The position numbers were made by a program, and so were the translations under genes. DNA of 14,369 bases from Paracoccaceae bacterium (GTDB lineage Bacteria > Pseudomonadota > Alphaproteobacteria > Rhodobacterales > Rhodobacteraceae). Below the pieces are notes generated by a model. That model was given only the letters and a program-made list of their open reading frames with translations, was not told where the DNA came from and did not search any database. The stretch lies in contig DQCI01000132.1 of assembly GCA_003545125.1 (NCBI GenBank), forward strand, positions 1 to 14,369, given 5' to 3'. Positions 5,783-12,729 of this stretch are shown here, one piece after another; within the stretch, counting starts at the first letter, position 1, and each line of letters begins with the position of its first letter.

Positions 5783-7735
5783 ATGAACGACATGGACCCG
5801 AACACCAAACCGACGTTCCGCCGCTATGAAGAAGGCGCGGCGTATGACGATTGGGAGCTGCAGGACAAGATCTTTCAGGCGGACACGTCCTACAAGTGCC
5901 CGACATACGTGCACAAGACCCCGCCGTGTCAGGGCTCCTGTCCGTCGGGGCACAACATCCGCGGCTGGCTCGCCATCGCCCGCGGCATGGACAAGCCGCC
6001 GGTCGAAGACATGCCCTGGCAGGAATACGCCTTCCGCTCGATGGCCGAGGCGAACCCCTTCCCGGCGACCATGGGCCGGGTCTGCCCCGCGCCCTGTGAG
6101 GCCGGCTGCAACCGCAACGAGGTCGACGACTACGTCGGCATCAACGGGGTCGAGCAATACGTCGGCGACTGGGCCAACGAGAACAACATCAAGATGGAAG
6201 GGCCGGAAACCGAAACCGGCCGCAAGATCGCCGTCATCGGCGGTGGCCCCGCCGGTCTTTCGGCGGCCTATTTCCTCAGACTCGACGGCCATGACGTGAC
6301 CCTGTTCGAAGCCAACGAAGAGCTTGGCGGCATGATGCGCTACGGCATCCCGGGCTACCGGACCCCGCGCGACATGCTCGACAAGGAGATCGGCCGGATC
6401 ATCGACATGGGCGTCAAGGTCCACACCGGCACCCGCGTCGGCACCGACGTGTCGATGGAAGAGCTCGACAAGGCTTTCGACGCCGTCTTCTGGGCGCTCG
6501 GCGCGCAGCAGGGCCGGCCGCTGCCGATCCCGGGCTGGGACGGCACCGACAACTGCATCAACGGGATCGAATTCCTCGACGCCTTCAACAAGGGCTGGGT
6601 TGTCGGCACCGCGAAAAAGGTCGTCGTGGTCGGCGGTGGCGACACCTCGATCGACGTCGCCTCCGTTGCCCGCCGTCTCGGCAACATCACCGAGGTGAAA
6701 GCCTCCGAACACCCCGACGGCACCGTGATCGACTGGGCTGCCCACGACAGCGCCGGTCTGCTCAGCCGCGCCGGCGTCAAGGCCACGCTCACCTCGTTGT
6801 TCCCGGTCGAACAGATGACCGCCGCCGAGCATGAACGCGAAGACGCCAAGCGCGAAGGCATCGACATCCAGGGCAGCGTGATGCCGCTCGAGGTGATCGT
6901 GAACGACAACGGCGTCGCGACCGGCCTGAAGATGTGCCAGTGCACGATGAAGGGCAACGTGCCGGAGCCGATCGAGGGCACCGAATACGAGCTCGAGGCC
7001 GACATCATCATCGCCGCCATCGGCCAGATGGGCGACCTCGGACACGGGCTCGAAAACCTCGACAACGGCCGCGGCTTCATCGACGCGACCCCGGCCTACC
7101 AGGTCAAGGGTCAGGAAAAGCACTTCGTCGGCGGCGACATCATCCGCCCGCACCTGTTGACCACCGCCATTGGCCACGGCCGCATCGCCGCGGAAACGAT
7201 CACCGACTTTCTCGACGACGGCAATGTCGCCAAGCGTCCGAAGGTCGATGTGCATCACTGGAACCTGATGGAAGAGCTGCACCAACGCGGCAAGGATGTG
7301 AAAGAATATCCGCACCAGCAGGTCGTCGGAACCGCGTCGGCCGACTGGGCGGTGCACAATTACGAGGACCGGTCCGCCAGCCAGATCATCCCGCATGACG
7401 AGCTGTTCAAAGGGCACTTCAACTTCGTGCCGCGCGAAGAGCGCACCTACCTCGACATCGAGGGCGACGCCGTTCTCGGCAACTTCGAAGAGCGGATCAT
7501 CGGCTTCTCGGAGGAGCAGGCCCAGAAAGAGGGCGAGCGCTGCATGTCCTGCGGCCTCTGCTTCGAGTGCGACAACTGCGTGATCTTCTGCCCGCAGGAC
7601 GCCGTGTTCCGGGTACCGAAAGGCGACCGCACCGTCGGGCGTTATGTCGATACCGACTACACCAAATGCATCGGCTGCCACATCTGCGCCGATGTCTGCC
7701 CGACCGGTTACATCAAGATGGGTCTCGGGGAGTGA
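5783..7735 (+). CDS. dsrL: DsrL, iron-sulfur flavoprotein NAD(P)-linked oxidoreductase
   Basis: 650-residue cytoplasmic flavoprotein related to the small subunit of glutamate synthase; in sulfur oxidisers it works with DsrAB, passing electrons to NAD(P)+. The N-terminal cysteine region has CQGSC (Cys49, 53) and CPAPCEAGC (Cys101, 105, 109). The FAD dinucleotide-binding motif GGGPAG is at 153-158 and the NAD(P) motif GGGDTS begins at 284. A C-terminal ferredoxin domain has CMSCGLCFECDNCVIFCP (Cys587, 590, 593, 596, 599, 603) and CIGCHICADVCP (Cys629, 632, 635, 639). Thus the full DsrL with C-terminal clusters is present. ATG 5783 follows AAGGGAGG (5768-5774) at a good distance; an in-frame TTG six bases earlier is less likely. 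dsrJ starts two bases after the stop. The choice of NAD versus NADP cannot be read with certainty. Confidence 0.96.
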   Translation: MNDMDPNTKPTFRRYEEGAAYDDWELQDKIFQADTSYKCPTYVHKTPPCQGSCPSGHNIRGWLAIARGMDKPPVEDMPWQEYAFRSMAEANPFPATMGRVCPAPCEAGCNRNEVDDYVGINGVEQYVGDWANENNIKMEGPETETGRKIAVIGGGPAGLSAAYFLRLDGHDVTLFEANEELGGMMRYGIPGYRTPRDMLDKEIGRIIDMGVKVHTGTRVGTDVSMEELDKAFDAVFWALGAQQGRPLPIPGWDGTDNCINGIEFLDAFNKGWVVGTAKKVVVVGGGDTSIDVASVARRLGNITEVKASEHPDGTVIDWAAHDSAGLLSRAGVKATLTSLFPVEQMTAAEHEREDAKREGIDIQGSVMPLEVIVNDNGVATGLKMCQCTMKGNVPEPIEGTEYELEADIIIAAIGQMGDLGHGLENLDNGRGFIDATPAYQVKGQEKHFVGGDIIRPHLLTTAIGHGRIAAETITDFLDDGNVAKRPKVDVHHWNLMEELHQRGKDVKEYPHQQVVGTASADWAVHNYEDRSASQIIPHDELFKGHFNFVPREERTYLDIEGDAVLGNFEERIIGFSEEQAQKEGERCMSCGLCFECDNCVIFCPQDAVFRVPKGDRTVGRYVDTDYTKCIGCHICADVCPTGYIKMGLGE

Positions 7736-7737
7736 CC

Positions 7738-8196
7738 ATGCGGCTCGTTCTCGCTTTCCTAGCCGTATGTGGCCTTGCCGTGGGAGCGGCGGCCGACGGG
7801 GCTGGCCCCGTCGTGCCGACCGCGACCGGCGAGCCCCACCCTGCCACCGAGAACTGGCGCGCGAACCACATGGTCTACATGAAGCACGACCGGGATCTCA
7901 CCATGCGCGATGGCGTGCGTGACCTCGGACCGGAAGATCACGAGATCAACGCCTCGCTCGCCGAGTGTTTCGATTGCCACGCGGTCAAGGACGAGGCCGG
8001 GCAGGAAGTCAGTTTCGAAGACGAGCGCCATTTCTGCCGGGTTTGTCACGATTACGCGGCCGTTACGGTGGATTGCTTCATGTGCCACCGCTCGACCCCG
8101 GCCGACAACACCGCGTACCGCGCGATGGCGACGGCGGACGATCCGGCCTCGATCGAAGCCTATCTCGCCCGGCTGTCGGAGGAGATGAGCCAATGA
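7738..8196 (+). CDS. dsrJ: DsrJ, periplasmic triheme cytochrome c
   Basis: 152-residue exported multiheme cytochrome of DsrMKJOP. An N-terminal signal peptide (basic R2, hydrophobic 3-16, AAA before Asp20) exports it. Three CXXCH heme c sites are present: CFDCH at 77-81, CRVCH at 100-104, CFMCH at 113-117. The conserved block ANHMVYMKHDRDLTM lies before the first heme. A. vinosum DsrJ is described as having one heme with a cysteine distal ligand lying N-terminal of the first CXXCH. Here the only other cysteine is Cys11 inside the signal peptide, so that ligand appears absent; His34 lies in about the corresponding region. No lipobox is seen. The gene overlaps dsrO by four bases (ATGA). Confidence 0.94.
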   Translation: MRLVLAFLAVCGLAVGAAADGAGPVVPTATGEPHPATENWRANHMVYMKHDRDLTMRDGVRDLGPEDHEINASLAECFDCHAVKDEAGQEVSFEDERHFCRVCHDYAAVTVDCFMCHRSTPADNTAYRAMATADDPASIEAYLARLSEEMSQ

Positions 8197-8948
8197 CCAA
8201 CCGCGCCGAAATGACCCGCCGCGACATCCTGAAATCGGGCGCGGCGGCCTCGACCGTGACGCTCGGCCCGGGGGTGACCCTGATGGCCTTTGGCGGCACG
8301 CCCGCGGAAGCCTCGTCGCGCGCCGACGCCGGCAAGCGCTGGGGCCTGCTGATCGACGCCTCCAAATGCAGCGCCGACTGCTCCGATTGTGTCACCGCCT
8401 GCAAGGTCGAAAACGGCTGGGGCCAGGACATGGAGCACGGCCATATCGACCCCGAACAGGCGCCGGAGTGGATCCGCAAGGTCACGCTGCGCGACAAGGA
8501 AACCGGCCGCGAGGTTTCGGCCCCGGTCATGTGTCAGCATTGCGAAGATCCGCCCTGCGTCGATGTCTGTCCGACCGGCGCCTCGATGAAGCGCATCGAC
8601 GGCATCGTCCAGGTCGACAAGCACATCTGCATCGGGTGCCGCTATTGCATGATGGCCTGCCCGTTCAAGGCGCGCAGCTTCGTGCATGAGGCGGTGACCG
8701 ACCAGAGCGTCAACGCGCCGCGCGGCAAGGGCACGGTCGAAAGCTGCAACCTCTGCGCCCCGCGTATCGATAGCGGTCGCATCCCGGCCTGTGTCGAAGC
8801 CTGCGAAAAGGCCGGCCATTCGGCGATCCTGTTCGGCGACCTCAAGGATCCCGACAGCCCGATCTCGAAAGCGCTCCGGGACTACGATACGGTCGCGCTG
8901 CGCAGCGATCTCGAGCTTAACGCGGGCGTCCGCTACACGAACCTCTGA
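8193..8948 (+). CDS. dsrO: DsrO, Tat-exported periplasmic iron-sulfur protein
   Basis: 251-residue ferredoxin-like electron-transfer subunit facing the periplasm. The twin-arginine signal TRRDILKSG (Arg9, Arg10) is followed by a hydrophobic stretch and the likely cleavage region near PAEASS. Sixteen cysteines form four [4Fe-4S] sets: Cys59, 63, 66, 70; Cys114, 117, 122, 126; Cys146, 149, 152, 156; Cys185, 188, 200, 204. The first set has CX3CX2CX3C spacing, one residue wider at the first step than a standard ferredoxin. This is the architecture of DsrO/HmeA and of NrfC-like partners of NrfD membrane proteins. The partner DsrP is the next gene, 13 bases on. The start ATG 8193 overlaps the dsrJ stop, giving translational coupling. 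Confidence 0.95.
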   Translation: MTNRAEMTRRDILKSGAAASTVTLGPGVTLMAFGGTPAEASSRADAGKRWGLLIDASKCSADCSDCVTACKVENGWGQDMEHGHIDPEQAPEWIRKVTLRDKETGREVSAPVMCQHCEDPPCVDVCPTGASMKRIDGIVQVDKHICIGCRYCMMACPFKARSFVHEAVTDQSVNAPRGKGTVESCNLCAPRIDSGRIPACVEACEKAGHSAILFGDLKDPDSPISKALRDYDTVALRSDLELNAGVRYTNL

Positions 8949-8961
8949 CGGGGGACCGACT

Positions 8962-10161
8962 ATGGCCTTGGAACAGACGATCTATCGCGAGCTGAAGGCG
9001 ACCGCCGGTGTCTGGCAGGCCGCGGCCCTGCTCGGCGCCTTCCTCGTCGCCGCCGGCGGCGCCTGGTTCTACATGGAGCACCACGGCCACGCGGTGACCG
9101 GCATGAACAACCAGATCGTCTGGGGCCTGCCGCATGTGTTCGCGATCTTCCTGATCGTCGCCGCCTCCGGCGCGCTCAACGTCGCCTCCATCGCCAGCGT
9201 TTTCGGCAACAAACACTACAAGCCGATGGGCCGGTTCTCGTCGCTGCTGGCGATCACCCTGCTGGTGGGCGGTCTCGCCATCGTCGTGCTCGACCTCGGC
9301 CGCGCCGACCGGCTGATCGTCGCGATGACCTCCTACAACTTCAAGTCGATCTTCGCCTGGAACATCCTGCTCTATAACGGCTTCATCGCCATCGTCGCGG
9401 TGTACCTTGTGCTACAGATGATGCGCCGGCTCGACTACAAATGGGTCAAGCTCGCGGGCCTCATCGCCTTCCTGTGGCGCCTCGCGCTCACCACCGGTAC
9501 CGGTTCGATCTTTGGCTGGCTCGTCGCCCGCCCGGGTTACGATGCCGCGATCATGGCGCCGCTCTTCGTGATGATGAGTTTCGCCTTCGGTCTCGCGGTG
9601 TTCATCTTGGTGCTTTTGACCCTGTTGCGCCTGAATGACCGCCCCATTGGCGACGAACTCCTCATGCGGATGGGCCGGCTCCTCGGCATCTTCGCCGCCG
9701 CGGTGCTCTATTTCACCGCCGTTCAATACCTCACCGCGTCCTATGCGGCCGAACACCGCGACATGGTCCGGTTCATCCTGGTCGAAGGTGGGATCTACAC
9801 GCTCCTGTTCTGGGGCGTGCAGGTGGTGCTTGGCGGCCTCGTGCCGATGGCGCTGGTGTTTCTCAACCCCTCGCGTAGCTCGACCCTGCTCGCCTCGATC
9901 CTGGTGGTGATCGGCGGCTTTGCCCAGGTCTACGTGATCGTCATCGGCGGCCAGGCCTTCCCGCTCCAGATCTTCCCGGGCTACGAGGTGATCGAGGGAT
10001 TCCACGAAGGTATCGTGAACCCCTACACGCCGTCGATCTGGGAGCTTATGTTGGGTCTTGGCGGCGTGGCGCTGGCGCTGTTCGCGGCCGGTCTCGGGGC
10101 GAAGATCCTGCGGGTCCTGCCCACCAACCTGTCCGACGCCAATCTGGCCGCCAAGGGTTGA
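8962..10161 (+). CDS. dsrP: DsrP, NrfD/PsrC-family membrane subunit
   Basis: 399-residue integral membrane protein of the NrfD/PsrC family, the quinone-interacting membrane partner of DsrO. About ten hydrophobic helices can be read: starting near residue 17, then the LPHVFAIFLIV segment, and so on, the last being ELMLGLGGVALALFAAGLG. Typical features are the loop after helix 2 with RFSSLLAI, the LLYNGFI helix, and the PGYEVIEGF segment before the final helix. ATG 8962 follows GGGGGAC within the 13-base gap after dsrO; the open frame continues upstream inside dsrO but is unrelated there. In many operons this gene ends the dsrMKJOP block; here a 67-base gap with a palindrome follows. Confidence 0.95.
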   Translation: MALEQTIYRELKATAGVWQAAALLGAFLVAAGGAWFYMEHHGHAVTGMNNQIVWGLPHVFAIFLIVAASGALNVASIASVFGNKHYKPMGRFSSLLAITLLVGGLAIVVLDLGRADRLIVAMTSYNFKSIFAWNILLYNGFIAIVAVYLVLQMMRRLDYKWVKLAGLIAFLWRLALTTGTGSIFGWLVARPGYDAAIMAPLFVMMSFAFGLAVFILVLLTLLRLNDRPIGDELLMRMGRLLGIFAAAVLYFTAVQYLTASYAAEHRDMVRFILVEGGIYTLLFWGVQVVLGGLVPMALVFLNPSRSSTLLASILVVIGGFAQVYVIVIGGQAFPLQIFPGYEVIEGFHEGIVNPYTPSIWELMLGLGGVALALFAAGLGAKILRVLPTNLSDANLAAKG

Positions 10162-10165
10162 ACGG

Positions 10166-10201
10166 GCGCGGACAACCGGGAACCGGTTCCCAGTCCGGCG
10201 C
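10166..10201 (+). promoter_or_regulatory. Palindrome between dsrP and the TrpD2-like gene
   Basis: GGGAACCGGTTCCC (10178-10191) is a perfect 14-bp palindrome. It is flanked by GCGCGGAC (10166-10173) and its near-complement GTCC-G-GCGC (10193-10201), so the dyad spans 36 bases with an AACC/A internal loop and one bulge. No T-run follows, so an intrinsic terminator is unlikely. An operator or an mRNA-stability hairpin for the following two genes is possible; I see no clear promoter elements. Confidence 0.5.
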
Positions 10202-10228
10202 GCATGGAGAATTTGAACGGGGCACCCG

Positions 10229-11260
10229 ATGAAAGACGAAACCCGGATCCTCGATCCGAACCACCCGCACCCATTTTCGCGCTTCGTCGCGATCCTCGGG
10301 CGCGGCAAGACCAAGCAACGCCACCTCACGCTCGAAGAATCGCGCGATGCGATGGCAATGATCCTGCGCGGCGAAGCCGAGCCCGAGCAGATCGGCGCCT
10401 TCCTGATGCTGCTGCGTCTCAAAGAAGAGGCGCCGGAAGAGATCGCCGGTTTCGCGATGGGCACGCGCGACACGTTCGAGCTGCCTGCGGATCTGCCCGC
10501 CGTGGATGTCGACTGGTCGTCCTACGCCGGCAAGCGTGTGCAGCTGCCCTGGTACCTGCTGAGTGTGATGGCGCTGGTCGGCGCGGGCTACAAGGTGTTC
10601 ATGCACGGCACCGAAGGCCATACGCCGGGCCGGGTCTACACCCGCGACGTGCTCACCCACCTGCGCCTTCCCGTTTGCGACAGCCTGAAAATGGCAGCGG
10701 ACCAGATCGAGGCCCAAGGCTTCGCCTACGTCCCCCTCGAAGTCCTCAGCCCGAAACTGCACGACCTCATCAACCTGCGCCCGCTCCTCGGCCTACGCTC
10801 GCCGGTCCACAGCTTCACCCGGATGCTGAACCCGTTCAACGCGCCGACCGTGATGCAAGGCATCTTCCACCGCGGCTTCATGGACATCCACTCCGGCGCC
10901 GCGCAGCTCATGAATATCACCAACGCGGCCGTGTTCCGCGGTGACGGCGGCGAGATCGAGCGCCGCCCGAACAAGCCAACGCCGGTCTGGACGACCCACG
11001 GCACCACCGAGCTTCACGTCGAGGAATGGCCGCAGATCATCGACGAGGGCCACGCCCCGCCCGACGCCGAAATGGACGTGACCCGCCTGATGAAAGTCTG
11101 GCGCGGCGAAGACGACGATGAATATGCCCGTGAGGCGATCATCGGCACCATGGCGGTGACGCTCAAGACCATGCGCAAGGCCGACACGATGGAGGCCGCG
11201 CAGACGCTTGCCAGCGCCATTTGGTCGGACCGCAATCCTTTGAGCCTTCCGGTCGAATAA
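10229..11260 (+). CDS. TrpD2/YbiB-like glycosyltransferase-family-3 protein, function unknown
   Basis: 343-residue protein of the anthranilate phosphoribosyltransferase / nucleoside phosphorylase fold. The N-terminal helical domain (residues about 18-75) has GRGKTKQRHLTLEES and FLMLLRLKEEAPEEIAGF, as in TrpD. The catalytic domain has SYAGKRVQLPWYLL, where true TrpD has the PRPP loop GTGGD, then GAGYKVFMHGTEGHT in place of the KHGNR region, and LGLRSPVHSFTRMLNPFNAP in place of the GPLxNP region. From memory these replacements resemble E. coli YbiB (TrpD2), a nucleic-acid-binding TrpD paralogue, so a role in tryptophan synthesis is unlikely. Its stop overlaps the dsrN start by one base, so it is almost surely co-translated with dsrN. 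Ribosome binding may use the weak AACGGGG at 10216-10222. The substrate is unknown; a part in siroheme-amide formation, regulation or nucleotide chemistry are all guesses. Confidence 0.85.
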   Translation: MKDETRILDPNHPHPFSRFVAILGRGKTKQRHLTLEESRDAMAMILRGEAEPEQIGAFLMLLRLKEEAPEEIAGFAMGTRDTFELPADLPAVDVDWSSYAGKRVQLPWYLLSVMALVGAGYKVFMHGTEGHTPGRVYTRDVLTHLRLPVCDSLKMAADQIEAQGFAYVPLEVLSPKLHDLINLRPLLGLRSPVHSFTRMLNPFNAPTVMQGIFHRGFMDIHSGAAQLMNITNAAVFRGDGGEIERRPNKPTPVWTTHGTTELHVEEWPQIIDEGHAPPDAEMDVTRLMKVWRGEDDDEYAREAIIGTMAVTLKTMRKADTMEAAQTLASAIWSDRNPLSLPVE

Positions 11261-12627
11261 TGTTGACCCCGCGGTTCCTCATCGCGGCCGCGCACAAATC
11301 TTCCGGCAAGACCGTGATCTCGACCGGCCTTGCCGCCGCCTTGGCCGAACGCGGGCTCAAAGTGGCGAGCTTCAAGAAGGGTCCGGACTACATCGACCCG
11401 ATGTGGATCGGCACCGCGACCGGGGGTTTGTGCTACAACCTCGACTTCAACACGCAAAGTTCCGGTGAGATAGAGACGTTTTTTGCCAGCCGTGCGCGTG
11501 GCAGCGATGTCGCGCTCGTCGAGGCCAACAAGGGGCTCTACGACGGGGTTTCGATGGATGGGTCCGACTCCAACGCCGCCCTCGCCAAGCTTCTCGGCCT
11601 GCCCGTCATCCTGGTGATCGACACAGGCGGCATGACCCGGGGCATTGCTCCGCTGCTGCAGGGCTACCAGGCCTTCGACGGCGAAGTGAACATCGCCGGT
11701 GTCATCCTCAACAAGGTCGGCGGCCCGCGTCACGAGGCAAAGCTGCGCGCCGCGGTGAAGACATACACCGACCTCGCGGTCGTGGGCGCGGTCCACCGTC
11801 ACCGGGGCCTGGAGATCGGGGAACGTCACCTTGGGCTGACCACGCCGGGCGAGACCGGCGAATTCCACAAGTCGATCCGCGAGATCGCCCAGATCGTCGG
11901 CACGGCGGTGGATCTCGATCTGCTTCTGGATCTTGCAGGCCGCGCACCCGACCTGCCGGATCCGCCGCCCGCGCCCGCGCCGCCCACGCCCGACATCACC
12001 ATCGCCATCGCCCGCGATCGCGCCTTCGGCTTCTACTACCCCGACGACCTCGAAGCCTTCGGTGCGGCGGGGGCCCGTCTGGTACCGTTCGATACGATGA
12101 AAGACCCTGTTCTGCCGCACTGCGATGGTTTGTTCCTAGGTGGAGGCTTCCCGGAGATGTTCGTCGAGGCGCTGGCCGCCAATGCCGCACTCCGCGACGA
12201 TATCCGGACGAAGCTCGAGGCCGGACTGCCGAGTTATGCCGAATGCGGCGGGCTCATGTATCTCGCGCGCAGTATCCGCAACGGCGCGGATTTCGGCCCG
12301 ATGGTCGGGGTGATCGACGCCGATGCGGTCATGCACCCGCGCCCCCAGGGCCGCGGCTACATCAAGGTGACCGACACGCCCGACCATCCCTGGCCGTCAC
12401 CCGGGCAGACCATTGCCGCGCACGAATTCCACTATGCCCAGCTCGAACGGGTGCAAACCGAGCCCATCTATGGCCGCAAGGTACTGCGCGGCCACGGGGT
12501 CGATGGGGTTCATGACGGCATCAGCGTGCACAAAACACTCGCGGGGTTCTGCCATCTGCGCAGCACCAACGCCGACCCCTGGGTCGCCCGCTTCGTGGAT
12601 TTCGTGCGAAAGAACAAGGCTCGCTGA
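11260..12627 (+). CDS. dsrN: DsrN, siroheme amidating enzyme (CobB/CbiA family)
   Basis: 455-residue glutamine-dependent amidotransferase of the cobyrinic acid a,c-diamide synthase family; DsrN is held to amidate siroheme to the siroheme amide of DsrAB. The N-terminal ATP-binding domain opens with the P-loop HKSSGKT (12-18), then FKKGPDYIDP and LVEANKGLYDG. A proline-rich linker (PDPPPAPAPPTPD, about 230-245) leads to the class I glutaminase domain with nucleophile Cys329 in YAECGGLMYL and catalytic His432 in GFCHLR, so both half-sites look intact. Start ATG 11260 overlaps the previous stop (TAATG) and has no clear ribosome-binding site, which points to translational coupling; an in-frame TTG at 11221 is less likely. 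dsrR and dsrS, which follow dsrN in A. vinosum, are absent here. Confidence 0.93.
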   Translation: MLTPRFLIAAAHKSSGKTVISTGLAAALAERGLKVASFKKGPDYIDPMWIGTATGGLCYNLDFNTQSSGEIETFFASRARGSDVALVEANKGLYDGVSMDGSDSNAALAKLLGLPVILVIDTGGMTRGIAPLLQGYQAFDGEVNIAGVILNKVGGPRHEAKLRAAVKTYTDLAVVGAVHRHRGLEIGERHLGLTTPGETGEFHKSIREIAQIVGTAVDLDLLLDLAGRAPDLPDPPPAPAPPTPDITIAIARDRAFGFYYPDDLEAFGAAGARLVPFDTMKDPVLPHCDGLFLGGGFPEMFVEALAANAALRDDIRTKLEAGLPSYAECGGLMYLARSIRNGADFGPMVGVIDADAVMHPRPQGRGYIKVTDTPDHPWPSPGQTIAAHEFHYAQLERVQTEPIYGRKVLRGHGVDGVHDGISVHKTLAGFCHLRSTNADPWVARFVDFVRKNKAR

Positions 12628-12666
12628 CCAATTCGGGCCGATTGCCGCTCTTTCGCTGCATTGCGA

Positions 12667-12681
12667 CGTGAAAATGTCACG
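12667..12681 (+). promoter_or_regulatory. Short inverted repeat upstream of cpdB
   Basis: CGTGA-AAATG-TCACG forms perfect 5-bp arms around a 5-base spacer in the 102-base gap between dsrN and cpdB. The half-sites recall CRP/FNR-type operators, but the spacer is shorter than the usual CRP site. It may be the control site of the cpdB unit. The gap holds no clear terminator for the dsr operon. Confidence 0.3.
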
Positions 12682-12729
12682 GCGACTCGCTAAGGTTTGG
12701 CAAAACAACGCCAGCGGAGGCTCCCCAAC

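Noticed and set aside
3470..7681. A 1403-codon open frame on the minus strand opposite dsrM, dsrK and dsrL
   Set aside because: It lies wholly opposite three well-recognised genes, its translation is low-complexity and rich in Val, Asp, His, Arg and Ala with no domain, and it arises from GC-rich third positions in the true frames.
10204..10944. A + strand open frame starting at ATG 10204, before the TrpD2-like gene
   Set aside because: It overlaps the TrpD2-like gene in another frame and gives an Arg/Pro/Ala-rich product without any domain.
10229..11260. Annotation as anthranilate phosphoribosyltransferase TrpD
   Set aside because: The PRPP-binding GTGGD loop and the KHGNR motif are not present, and no other tryptophan gene is nearby.
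12661..12690. Possible promoter with TTGCGA as -35 before cpdB
   Set aside because: The hexamer at the proper distance (near 12684) does not resemble a -10 element; I could support only the inverted repeat.
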